Of a stretch of DNA of 64,000 nt, positions 38,245-48,704 are shown piece by piece. A program made the translations under genes and the position numbers. Source of the stretch: Oscheius tipulae (Eukaryota > Nematoda > Chromadorea > Rhabditida > Rhabditidae). Position 1 is the first letter of the stretch. Each line of letters opens with the position of its first letter. The stretch lies in contig JASJZH010000003.1 of NCBI GenBank assembly GCA_037178975.1, positions 8,060,001-8,124,000 of the forward strand, in the 5' to 3' direction. Below the pieces are notes generated by a model. That model had not been told where the DNA came from and made no database searches. It saw only the letters and a list, made by a program, of their open reading frames with translations.

Positions 38245-38879
38245 CTTGGTTTGTTGCTTCGTTTAGCACATCTGAAACTTTTGATAGTAATTTCCACTTT
38301 TCTTTTGGGAAAAGGTTAAAGAATAGTAGGGGTTTCGGGAAGAAAAACCAAAATTAGAAAGCTGCCAAGTGGAAGAATTAAGGATCCCAGCTGGCAGATC
38401 AATACGGGTGGCGACATGTGAGTGTCTCGCTGCCAGCCAGCTGTCTCTCCAGCTACTTGACTCGGGTCCCATGACGAAACGGTAGCGAAATGTTTGCAGC
38501 AGGCGGCAGAAGGGGGACATGCAAAAGTTCGCTTTTTACCTTATTTTCTGATATTTGTGTAGAAATCAATAGTTTTGAGATGTTTCATTGGACCAGTAGA
38601 GATAACTTTTTAGAGCTTGAATATCCATCAGATCCGGACAGCAGTTTAAAGTTTTGTGGTAGTTTTTAACCTGCCCGTCAATATTTTATAAAACAATAAA
38701 GTTATGGATCAATCCCGAAAATAGGCCTTGGTCGCACATTCTGTCATGCTCGTCGCGCCGAAACCTTGAGGTGCCCGCGGCGGCACTGAATGCAACGTAT
38801 CATTGCAGCCGCACTACAACTTTGTAAAATAACAGATGTCTCTCTGCTTCTTTGCCTCTCAACGCTACCAATTTTCAGT
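38245..38879. other. Divergent intergenic region JIP3 / COQ8
   Basis: About 635 bp between two divergent start codons. It includes the JIP3 leader: a cag acceptor about 33 nt before the JIP3 ATG (near 38277) marks its trans-splice site. No other gene or repeat is evident. Confidence 0.45.
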
Positions 38880-41868
38880 ATGGCTGCCGGTTCAGCCGCC
38901 TCCACGCTCCGCTGGGCTCAGAAGGAGGCCAAGCCTATAGCCCAGGGAGCCTGTCTCATCTTCCAAAGCCAGTTGGGCTACCAGGGTCGGAGAGCGGAGA
39001 AGGAATGCTCAAAGAAGATGCTACAGATGGCAGTTGGAGGTGGAAATGTGGTGGACCCATTGAACCCGGCCTCGTCGGTAGGTCGTACTTTTACAGAGTT
39101 TCATTCTTATGTTTTAGAGTCAACAGTTCAAGATCCCTGATCTGACGAGCATTTTTGCTGCGACGAACAGTAAAGATGCCTTGGAAAGAGCTAATGTGGT
39201 GGCTGTTGGCATTCAGACTTTTGCTTCATTGCTAGCGAAAGGTGGGTCACTGTACTGTCTTTGTCAATCTACATGGTTACTGTCTCCATGTTGCTGTTCA
39301 CTGGTCACCTTTTTGACTGTTTTATTCAGGCAGATACCCCGGCTCCGGAGGCTACACCGTCAACACTTCTGGAGAGAAAGTCTTTGAAAAACGAGGTGTC
39401 GGTCCAGACTCCCTCGTGACAGAACTCTTGCCCAAAGTAGCTCAGTTCATTGCCCAGGGTGCTATTCCTCTGCCTCTGTCAGCTCTACCGACTTTGGAGA
39501 AGCTTGGACAATTTATCTCACAACAACAAGTCAGAACGACAACTGTTGTGAAGCCGTCTGGAGAGATTGAAGCTAAAGTCGTAGACTATGATCCGACGCT
39601 AACAGAAGAAGAAGAGAAGTTTTTGATCGATGCCGCCAAATCTGTTGGAGACAGTGAAGCTGCCAGGAATGTTGTCAGTTCGAGGACTTCTAAGGTAAGA
39701 GATAGTAACAAGTTTGGCTGATGCCCCGGTGGGGCGCGCAACTGACAAATTGTCAGTTAGGGCTTTAGACAGGCATTTTGAGCTAGAAGATAGTGATGAC
39801 AGTGACAGTACCCAATTCCTGTTCCAGGTCTACAGACCCTCTCTTCCAAAAGACTATCGAGTAGACGTGGTCGACCGAGCAGTCCCTCTGGAGAACAGTA
39901 AAGAAAGTTCTGTACCCTCCTCCAGGATCGGACGGTATGTCTCCCTCTGCCAAAAAAAACACCCTCAGTTCAGGTTAGCAACCTTCGGCCAACTTGCTTT
40001 CGGTCTGGCCGGCGGAGCTGTAGCAGAAATCACAAAGCGGACCTTCGGAATGGCTGTCATGCATGAAGGACAGGCTAAGAATCCATTCCTCTCACAGCAG
40101 AATGCAGACAGAATAGTGCAGACACTGTGTAGAGTCAGAGGAGCAGCTTTGAAGCTGGGACAGATGCTGTCGATTCAAGATTCAGATACGGTTCCACGAG
40201 CTCTGTTGGAGATCTTTGAGAGAGTGAGACACAGCGCGGACTTCATGCCTCTGAGGCAGGTAGGCAGTTTCTCTATTTTGTTCAAGTGTCACGATACCTA
40301 ACCTTGTTCTATCGGACTAATCGACCACTAGACAGAACAATTTCTGTTCGAGGTTCTCTAGAAACTTGGATACTTACAGGTAAACGCCCAAATGTCCTCA
40401 GCCTTCGGTCCGGAATGGAGAATCAAGTTTGCCAGCTTCGAAGACCGTCCCTTTGCAGCTGCCTCCATTGGTCAGGTCCACAAGGCGACTCTCCACGATG
40501 GTAGGACAGTAGCGGTCAAAATACAGTATCCTGGAGTGGCTGAAGGTAAGGGACACTCCTTTAAAGTTACCGAGAATGTTCAGGAATCGACTCTGACATT
40601 GACAATCTCGTGTCAGTACTGTCAGTCGGCGGTCTCTTCCCGAAAGGAATGTTCTTGGACGCTTTTGTGAAAGTTGCTAGGAGAGAACTGCGACAGGAGT
40701 GTGACTATAAGAGGGAGGCCAGAGCTATCCGAGAATTCCGGAGGCTGATTGCTGATTCGAAGGATTTCTTCATACCTGACGTGGTGGACGAACTGTCGTC
40801 GGACCGAGTTTTGACTACGGAGTTCATCGTAGGGAAGCCAGTGGATCAGTGTGTGGATGAGCCACAAGTTGTGAGAGACTACATTGCAGGTAAGTTTGTG
40901 GAGCTGTGCCTGAAGGAGATCTTTGAGTGGAGATTCATGCAGGTGAGATTGGGGACAGAGAGACGGGGACTGAGGAACAGAGAAAGACAGAAACACAGAG
41001 AGATCGATAGACAGAGAGGCAGATAGCTAGAGAAATAGAGATACAAAAATAAAACTGCGTCCCAGACCGATCCCAACTGGTCCAACTTCTACCTGGGAAG
41101 TCATCCAACGACGGGAGAACCTCGCCTAGTCCTCCTAGACTTCGGCGCCTCAAGAGCCTATCCCAAAAAGTTTGTGGACAAGTACATGCAGATCATCAAG
41201 GCCGCCTATGATGAGGATGATCAGAAGATCCTTGAGTGAGTTTCTGAAGATTTTGCAGGGAAACAAGACGCGAGATGGTAGGTACGGACACGGGCACTGC
41301 CGAGCCACATTATAAGTTGGCCTGTATCGGCCCAGGGAATAAGTGTCCAGGAAACAGATGTTTTGCAAACTTGTAAAAGAGATCAAGTGCTACAGCTTTG
41401 CAGAACATCATAAGGCCGGTAAATGACATTTCGGCGTTTAAAAGTGCACTTTCATCAATAACTTGGAACTTTTCCAGGTATTCCCGAGAAATCGGCTTCC
41501 TCACAGGCTACGAGAGTGAAATAATGGAGAAGGCTCATGTGGAGTCTGTTAGAATCATGGGAGAGACGTTGACGAGCCAGACACCTTACGATTTCTCGCA
41601 GCAGAAGGTCACAAAACGGATCCACAAGCTCGTGCCGGTCATGCTGGAGCATCGGTGAGTTAAATGACCCCAGTTTTTCATTTAAAAAAAATTTAGATTG
41701 ACGTCTCCTCCAGAAGAAATCTACTCCCTGCATCGAAAACTTTCGGGTTCGTATCTTCTTGCCACGAAACTGAAGGCTACCGTTTCTTGTGGAGGTTTAT
41801 TCAGCGAAATCAACAGGAATTATCGTTACGGGGAAGATGATAGACAGATAGACATCGACTACGTGTAG
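38880..41868 (+). CDS. coq-8: COQ8 atypical kinase/ATPase for coenzyme Q biosynthesis (ADCK3 type)
   Basis: COQ8 is a UbiB-family ATPase of the mitochondrial inner membrane that supports the CoQ biosynthetic complex. Ten exons (38880-39077, 39118-39241, 39330-39694, 39828-39934, 39974-40259, 40380-40545, 40584-40942, 41066-41235, 41478-41654, 41697-41868) join in phase to 707 residues (human COQ8A 647). UbiB hallmarks are intact: the KxGQ helix [11 protein letters not shown] (about residues 325-328), the Ala-rich loop [10 protein letters not shown] in place of a glycine loop (about 386-389), [12 protein letters not shown] with the lysine, the ECDYKREA helix, and LLDFGASR (about 560-562). One base (T) separates the cag acceptor from the ATG, suggesting trans-splicing. 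Intron 7 (40943-41065) is mostly GACAGAGA repeat. CMC2 follows in the same direction after 218 nt. Confidence 0.96.
41357..41410. repeat. Short hairpin repeat, copy 4 (COQ8 intron 8)
   Basis: The left arm gatgttttgcaaacttgta and right arm tgctacagctttgcagaacatc match the family found three times in JIP3 introns; stem pairing is imperfect. Confidence 0.65.
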
Positions 41869-42086
41869 ATTTTAAAGCATTTGCTTACAGATTTGGTGCT
41901 AAATGAAAAATTTATCGATGAAAAATTGTTGCATTCTGTCCGTTATCTTCGGAATTACTATTTTCTACTATTCAAATGCCCGCCAAATCTTTGGCGGCTG
42001 TTAAAATGCTATATACATTTTTTTCCATTATCTTCAGTCTTCTCTCTCCATTTTCCAACCAGTTTTTCCACTTTTTGGATTAAAAA

Positions 42087-42934
42087 ATGCTGCCGGACCT
42101 CTCGCCTCACCTTCACACACACGAATGCAACTACCTTATTGAATTATTACAGAGATGCCATCAGGATAAGCCCGTCGGTCCGTTTTCTATTCATTCCCCT
42201 AAAAATGGCTAATTTTCAGGAAAATTATTCGGACAATGTTCGTACTGGGACGAGGCGGTGTGGCAGTGCACGAAGAAGGAGCGAATTTGGCGAAGGTTGG
42301 TTCTTTTTCATGGATTTTCTCAACAAAACGATCCGTTTGCTAGCTGTAGCTTTCTTAAGCATTTTCTTTTCCGTATACTATGCTTATAAGTACATGCAGA
42401 TCATCAAGGCCTAGGCTTTAAAACTAGCCCTGTAGCCCAAAAAACCTTGAGCGTCACGTTTCATACTACCAAGAAACCTCTCCCCATCCACTTTAGCCAG
42501 TTTTCGAGGTTGTCCAGCCCCTTCCAGTCCATGTTCTCATGTGTTCTGGTTAAATTTGAGTCGAAATCTTTTCAAAAAACGTGTAAAATCTTGTAAAAGT
42601 GAGCTGAGAGAAGTTATAACAATGACTGATAACGACTGATCAATAACAGTCTAAATCACTCGTTCAGTTTGACAAAAACTCTAAGAAGCTCCTTGAAAAC
42701 TTGTCTTGAAGTTTCCTGACACTTTATTCTAATTGTAAAGCCTAAACCACCTTGTTTTACTCCCAAAATCAGTCAAAGCGTTCAATTTCCAGAGATAACA
42801 ATCCGCAGTACACGAAGCGACGAGTGGAGCTCCGAAACCTGCCCGAATCCCATTGGACGCCGGCACTGAAAAAGTTGAAAGACGACGGAATCATGCCCGA
42901 TTTGACGAAGAAAAACGGCGGCTGCTCGATCTGA
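42087..42934 (+). CDS. cmc-2: CMC2-like twin CX9C mitochondrial protein
   Basis: CMC2 is an intermembrane-space protein needed for cytochrome c oxidase assembly. Three exons (42087-42177, 42220-42295, 42793-42934, stop TGA) join in phase to 102 residues. The N-terminus MLPDLSPHLHTHEC matches the family (human MHPDLSPHLHTEEC). Both CX9C motifs are present, CNYLIELLQRC and CSYWDEAVWQC, with KPVGKLFGQ between them. The C-terminal 50 residues (LPESHWTPALKKLK, ending NGGCSI) extend beyond the human protein; the GGCSI end looks like a CAAX box, but that is probably chance in a protein imported into mitochondria. The start is 218 nt past the COQ8 stop, with a pyrimidine-rich acceptor (ttttccaaccag) about 35 nt before the ATG. 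Intron 2 (42296-42792) carries a 24-nt copy of COQ8 exon sequence. Confidence 0.93.
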
Positions 42935-43149
42935 TTCTGGCCACATAGAATAGTTTTTTTCTCTCGTTAATACAGATTTTTTACGTCAAAAGGTCTCCAG
43001 AAAAAGAACGCTGGTTCTTGACCCCTAGGAACGCTTATAAACTGGCCCAAATGGACGCCAGGTGTGTACTCCCCGGAGGCAGTAGGGCCAATTCATAAAT
43101 TGGCAGTCAGACCACGTTTTTGGCGGCTGACTGACTCCACGGACTTTGA

Positions 43150-46104
43150 ATGAATTCCTCTCGTCTACGTCTACTTCCTATGTACCAGTTTCTGTCTCTG
43201 ACCTCAACTCTCCTTCTGTCAAATCTGTCTCATCAGGCGGGAGCTGAGAGTAATGGTACGTTTGCTGACAAGACATAAAATCTTGAGAGGCTAGAGAAAA
43301 TAGCATGGGACAGGCTGAGAAGCTGAAATGGGTTCATAGATCTCTTTACAATATATGTATAGAGGCTCATGTTCATTGGAAGCTCAACATACTTGACTAC
43401 CTAAGAAACAGCTCCGAAGTGGTCTGGAAGTTTACCGCTAAGAGTGAATCGACTAGAGTCCGACTAGGGATTCGTGCAATGGGGCAACATGTCAGGATGG
43501 TGATCTCTCTTCCCTTGACCACTTAACCAGCCGAAGCCATTGTACTGTTCTGCTTGACTATTGAACTGAATGGAATAATGACTCTGTGCTAGCGGAAGGA
43601 TTCCCTTCTGTTATCTCTTTGACCACACCACTTGACTACTGTCTCTGTGTCTCATTTGCTGTCTTCCTCTATGGTATTCAGTACTTCTGTTCATATTTTT
43701 TTTAGTATCGGACACCTCAAGGAGGTAGGCACCAATCTGTGGGTTAGCGTAGAAGATCTGATCTGGTTGAGAGACAAGAGAAACTTTCCAATATTTAATC
43801 AACAGGTTCTATCAAACACCAAGAGACTATCACACCCGTTATCTTCAAGTTCTGTTCCAGAAACCCTTCCCCAATTCCTTGACCGAACCACTATCCTTCT
43901 TGACCACCTGATGGTCAACTACCGTCCCGAGCTGCCAGCCGTCTACACAAGAGGTCGGTCCAGCTTCCCCATCCAACAAAGCATGTCCACAGCGAGGCAC
44001 TCAACCAATTTCAGCTTCAGATCGCTACGCCTCTGGGGAAGTCAAAAAGCAACAGTTCAAAGTAACTCTGATGTATGGGAAACTGTTGAAAATTGTGAGA
44101 GAGATAATGTTTCGGAGCCGGAAGAATCTTTAGAATGAACCAGAACAGTCAGCTACCATGCTAGTTGAGGTCTATCTGTACTGGACAGACTTTAGATTGA
44201 CATGGAATCCTGATGACTTTCATGGGATCAAGGCCTTGTTGGTCAATCAGGAGAAGCTATGGGTTCCTGATGTACTACCGGTTGACTTGTGAGTGACAGA
44301 GAGACGGAGACAGAGACATTTCAGAATCAACTTTCGCCCAAACATCCTGTCAGAAAGACAGAACTGTCTGGTAGCTCACAATGGTTCGATTGTCTTCTTC
44401 CAAAGCGCTGTCATCACTTTCAACTGCGGGATCAAGGTAGTTCTCTTCTAGACTGTATTTTCCTAGTTTACAGAGCTGGGCCTTCCCTTTTGATACGCAA
44501 GAATGTCGGATTCGAATGGCCTCCAGAAACTTTCTTACTACTGAAGTTGACCTAATTGCTAGTCTGTTTGAAGGAGTCACTATTGAGGAAATGGTGAGAT
44601 GGACAGAGAGACATGGAGACCCTCGAACTGAAAGACTGAAGTACAGAGAGACAGAAAGACAGAGAGATAGAGAGACTTACAGTCGTCGAGAGTCGGATAG
44701 ACTACTGGTCCTTGCAGAGAGGTTAGTAAGCGAAAACGTCCAAGGGCAGAAGCACAAACTGACTTGACTTTTGGAATAATTTCAGCTAAAACATGGCAGA
44801 ACTTAAATAGAGAGAGAGAGAGAGAGAAATAGCGAGAAAGACAAATTAAGAACTTTCAGAGCAACGGCGAATGGGAAGCCTTGGAAGTCTGGGCAGAGCC
44901 TGGTCCAAACATTCGCGACAACTTTGGCTGGGAGTATCCTGGAGCGTCAATGATGTTCCGAGTGAAGAGGAATAGTACCTACTACATCAATGCGATGATT
45001 CTTCCCTCCTTCATGTTAACAGTTCTGGTCATGTTCGGCATCTTTTGGTCCCCGGTCAGCGAGGAGAATTACATGGAGAGGGTGAGGCATCATTGTTTTT
45101 GGAAGATATTGTAATTCAGTTGAGCCTGGGCTTCGCTGCCAAATTGGCTCTGTTGATGATACTGGAGATCACAGCCGATCATTTGCCGAGATCCAAGGAT
45201 GTACCGATTCTGTGTGAGCTACTGTCTCTCTGTCACACAGTTTCGGTTATGATTTTCTCCGTGCTTGCTCATTTATTCAACTCCGCATTGTATTCATAAG
45301 AGTTCAAACGGCGAAGATCCTCCCAACTCCGGATGATCACTTAGAGCGGTTACGCTTAAACAGCACAGAACAGAGAGTGAACATTGTTCTTTTTTCCTTG
45401 GCCTCGCTACTTTCCTTGCAAATAACAGCTCCAGGTCCCTTTTCAACAGCACAGCCGTATTCTTGCTTTCGTTAGTCACCCTCTTCAATAAGCAACGAAG
45501 AGGGCATTGTATCGTTAGTAGCATGATTTTTTTTCTTGTCTCCATAGTGGCTGCCAGTGTAACATGGGTAGATCAGTCAATGAGCGGTTGAGACGAAAAT
45601 GAGTAGCAGAATAGTTTTCATCGTGCCGGTGTTTCTGGCTCGATTGCCTGCTCATTTAACGGCAAAAATGCTGTTGGCTGTGGGATAATATGTCTGGGAA
45701 GACAAGATAGGAAACTTAGAAAACAACGAAATAGCTATATATCTGTCCCTATGTATTTATATCTCTCTACCTCTCCGTATCCCTGTCGCTGCACTAATGA
45801 CTTTACTTACAGCCTTCTACGTTCTGGCCAGTCTGGCCCTGATGACCAGTGCGATTGGGGCAGCCCTTTTTATGGCCAAGTTTGTGCCAACCACCGAGAT
45901 CATTATCAGACGACGGTACTCTTTAATCTCAACCTAAACACCTTGTATTTCAGCGAAGACACGAAAAACTCCCTGAATTTTTCGAAGAGGCGTTCTCTCT
46001 GTCAACTGCTCTGGTCCCATTGTCACAACCTTTGTCTCATTCTGTTCCTATCAGGTTCGATTCTGAACCTGCTGTTTTTACTCTTTCGCGGCCGCTTCCT
46101 TTAA
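43150..46104 (+). CDS. Cys-loop ligand-gated ion channel subunit (nicotinic-receptor-like, non-alpha)
   Basis: A pentameric channel subunit of the plasma membrane, probably neuronal or muscular. Ten exons (43150-43255, 43861-43953, 44015-44094, 44134-44288, 44325-44436, 44474-44593, 44860-45081, 45120-45213, 45813-45915, 45954-46104) join in phase to 411 residues. A signal peptide opens it (hydrophobic LTSTLLLSNL). The ligand domain holds YLYWTDFRLTWNPDDF and the Cys loop CGIKSWAFPFDTQEC (exactly 13 residues between cysteines). No vicinal Cys pair is seen in loop C, so it should not be an alpha subunit. M1 is around NAMILPSFMLTVLVMFGIF, M2 LSLGFAAKLALLMILEITA, M3 YVLASLALMTSAIGAALFM, M4 NLCLILFLSGSILNLLFLLF. 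No PAR motif precedes M2, so cation selectivity is more likely. Ligand unknown. Introns include a 36-nt one and a MITE. The last exon is open in a second frame if a different acceptor is used. Confidence 0.88.
44680..44805. mobile_element. Tc1/mariner-like MITE, truncated copy D
   Basis: Only the left half is present: CAGTCGTCGAGAGTCGGATAG then gtccttgcagagag, aacgtccaagggcagaagc and ctaaaacatggcaga, which match copy C closely. It lies in intron 6 of the ion-channel gene, preceded by a GACAGAGA tract and followed by a (GA) run at 44811-44828. Confidence 0.65.
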
Positions 46105-46912
46105 TGAACATTTCTCGCCTTCGTCCTGTTCTCTCTCAAGAGTCGGCCCCTGTAAATGCGGCAATTTGCTGTCAAGGTCTCTGTCCACCTCCTTTGGACT
46201 GACCTCCGTACGACCATTAGCAGGTCCGTCCTAATTAGTGAAGGATCCTATAGTGCAATCTCTGTTTCTGTCTCTGCCTCTGTCTCTGTCCCTTTCTTTA
46301 TCATTTCTCAATTGGCCGCCATTTCCCCTCTCTTCCTCGTCCCGTCGTCCTCTCTCCCCAGTCGTCCTTTCTATTCAATTTTTGTGTACTTTCCGGCCCT
46401 GTATTCAGTCGGTCGCCCCCTCGACATACACTCTCCTTGTGTCTTCCCCTCTCCCCTCCTCAACCTCAAAGCCCTGTCCAACGAAGACAGGGGCATGTCC
46501 CTAATTCGCGGCTTCGGGAGTCTCTCTCTTCTTTCTTATCATACCTGGACATCGGGTGTGCAAACGAGCGTGTCAAATGTGTGATGGAATGACTGATGGC
46601 CGTAGCAACAAATTAGGAACATCCTGAACAGACAGGGACAGTCACTTCCTACAATAACATTGGTCTAGTCTCGCTGTTTCTCTGTGCCAAATCGTCCTGC
46701 CATTTTCAATTCTCCACAAAGACCTCTCCATCGAAAATATCTCCACAACTAAGATCATTCCCTTGAAGTGATGACATTGTTTGTAAGAAGAGCTCTCTAG
46801 GTAATCCGTTTTAAATACCAAAGAATCTCTGATACCCATAAGAGTACAACAGAGAACAATCTGATGAGAGAGAGAGGCAGAGAGACAGTAGACAGAGAGA
46901 TAGAGAGACTTA

Positions 46913-47152
46913 CAGTCAAGGATCGGGTAGATTACTGATCCTGGCAGAGAGAGTAGCGTGCGACAACGTCCAAGGGCAGAAGCATAATATCGAGCTGATT
47001 AGATTTTTAGTTTTTGAAACAACTTGGGCTAAAACATGACAGGACACTACTTGCCAGGTTCATACCGGCAACCTGTAGTCAGTTTGACAATGTGCTGCTA
47101 CTAGGACGTTGTCTTCTGATACTCTCTGTCTTGACTCCCGACTACCCGACAG
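46913..47152. mobile_element. Tc1/mariner-like MITE, copy C
   Basis: About 240 bp. The left end CAGTCAAGGATCGGGTAG and the right end, which in reverse reads CTGTCGGGTAGTCGGGAG, bound imperfect inverted repeats sharing gacaacgtcc and agcac/agcat blocks with copies A, B and D. TA lies just left of the element and purine repeats abut it. Confidence 0.7.
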
Positions 47153-47391
47153 TTAAAGGTAATCTCTTGGTTCCATAGTAGTGTCCCTGTCTCTCTGTCT
47201 CAAATTCACCTGAATCTTTCTATCGTTGCAGTTCCCCAGGCTTTCTGTCCCTTCACGTCATAATACATACTTTGTGTAGTACTATGCTTTGTGTCTAAGA
47301 TTACGGTACACATTGCCTGCCTCTCTAGTGTGTGAATCTCTTTTGGGGCGGAGAGTGTGCAAATGGGTCCTCCGCCCACCTTAAAAGGAAA

Positions 47392-47426
47392 GGGGCGCGG
47401 CGCGCATTGTACGCGCGCGAGCGCAA
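47392..47426. other. Short GC-rich alternating purine-pyrimidine island
   Basis: aggggcgcggcgcgcattg followed by tacgcgcgcgagcgc stands out against AT-rich surroundings; CG dinucleotides dominate. It may form Z-DNA or be part of an unrecognised repeat. No gene is attached. Confidence 0.5.
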
Positions 47427-48667
47427 ACCAAGAGACTGAGAGACAGAGAGAAAGACAGCCCTCTCTCCGCCAGTTCATTCTCATTCATTGACTGGTTCCC
47501 GACAGCACTGTCCTCACCTCTCTCGCTCTCGCTTAGACATTTGCACTCCCGACCACCGGGCCCATAGTCCTGTAGGGTCTAGACGACAGCAACCCAGGAG
47601 GGTCATTCCTTGAAACAGTACAAACCGGGTCACTGTCATGGAGTCGCTCTCTTGAGGTGCTCTCGTTACTTTAAAACTGAAACCCTTTCGTTCTATCTCT
47701 GTTCCTCTGTCTCTCTGTCTTTCTGCCTCTTTGTTTCTGTCTCTCTTCCTCTGTCTCCATGTTTCTATGCCTTTCTGTTTCTCTCCCTCTCTGTTTCTCT
47801 GTCTTCCTGTAACTGGATTGTTCTTGGTAGTGCCTACAGTAAAGATGGACCAAAAGTACAAACTTACCTATATTCACCGAAAAGAAATAAGCCTTTTTAA
47901 CCAAAATTTCTCCTTCTTAAACACCTGAGTTTGTCTACCGTAATCCTTCTTTGGGTATTCCTGAGATCTCCTGGTCATATAGCCACCTTTAATTCCAATG
48001 CGTAAGTTCATTCCAAGAGCAGGAATACCCAATAACTTCCGTATGCAGGTGTAGAGCCTAAGTGATTCCCACACCACAGCTATTTCCACCTCAACTTCTT
48101 CCCTGAATAGACAGCCCTCGAAAAATCAAAAGACGATCTCTTTGAAGCGTGAGTGGTCATCCTCTGGTGGCCCTAATGGATGCTAATTGATCGTTACGCC
48201 AGCCACACTGTCACCCGCGTCTACCGTAACCCCTTCCACCGGGATATTTGTCCAACACAGTGAGAGAGAGACACGGGGACACACTTGTAACTACTTTTTA
48301 CGGGGTGTCGGCTGTGCTCTCAGTTATACACCACTTTTCTCTTACGTGGCGCAGTTTTATGACAATTTTCGGGGTTAACCACCGAGGTAGAGGCGGGGGA
48401 CAAGACAGATAGAAGGACGCGCGTGAGAGACAGTAAAAGTGGCAGGAAGAGATTTTTAATCGCTCGGCTGGTATAAGTACTTGTGTTGGGAAATCGAAGT
48501 TCAGACAGTGAGACAGAGACAGTAACAGAGACAGAGACAGAGATGTACTCTTCCAGATCAAAAACTATCTATTCTTATTCCAACAACACCCTCTCTTATC
48601 CTAATATATGCCATGTTGATCGGTATCCCCCTCCTTCGTGACACACAGGTAATAACAAGGGAAAAGA

Positions 48668-48673
48668 TTTATT
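48668..48673 (-). terminator. Poly(A) signal for flp-15
   Basis: AATAAA on the minus strand lies about 32 nt beyond the flp-15 stop codon. Confidence 0.6.
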
Positions 48674-48704
48674 TTCATCAAAATAAAAATCTGAGGTGGT
48701 CTCT

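Larger units (their letters stand above)
46105..48704. other. Repeat-rich intergenic region between ion channel and flp-15
   Basis: 2.6 kb with no gene I can support. It contains TCTCTGTC/GACAGAGA tracts (46257-46300, 46861-46912, 47430-47460, 47690-47810, 48505-48545), MITE copy C (46913-47152), a GC-rich alternating CG island (47392-47426), and a palindromic unit at about 47953-48033 with arms ttgggtattcctg and caggaataccca. Open frames in it are mostly repeat translations (Ser/Leu or Arg/Glu strings). Confidence 0.5.

Noticed and set aside
47874-48089. 71-codon minus-strand frame
   Set aside because: Partly overlaps a palindromic repeat and has no recognisable domain.
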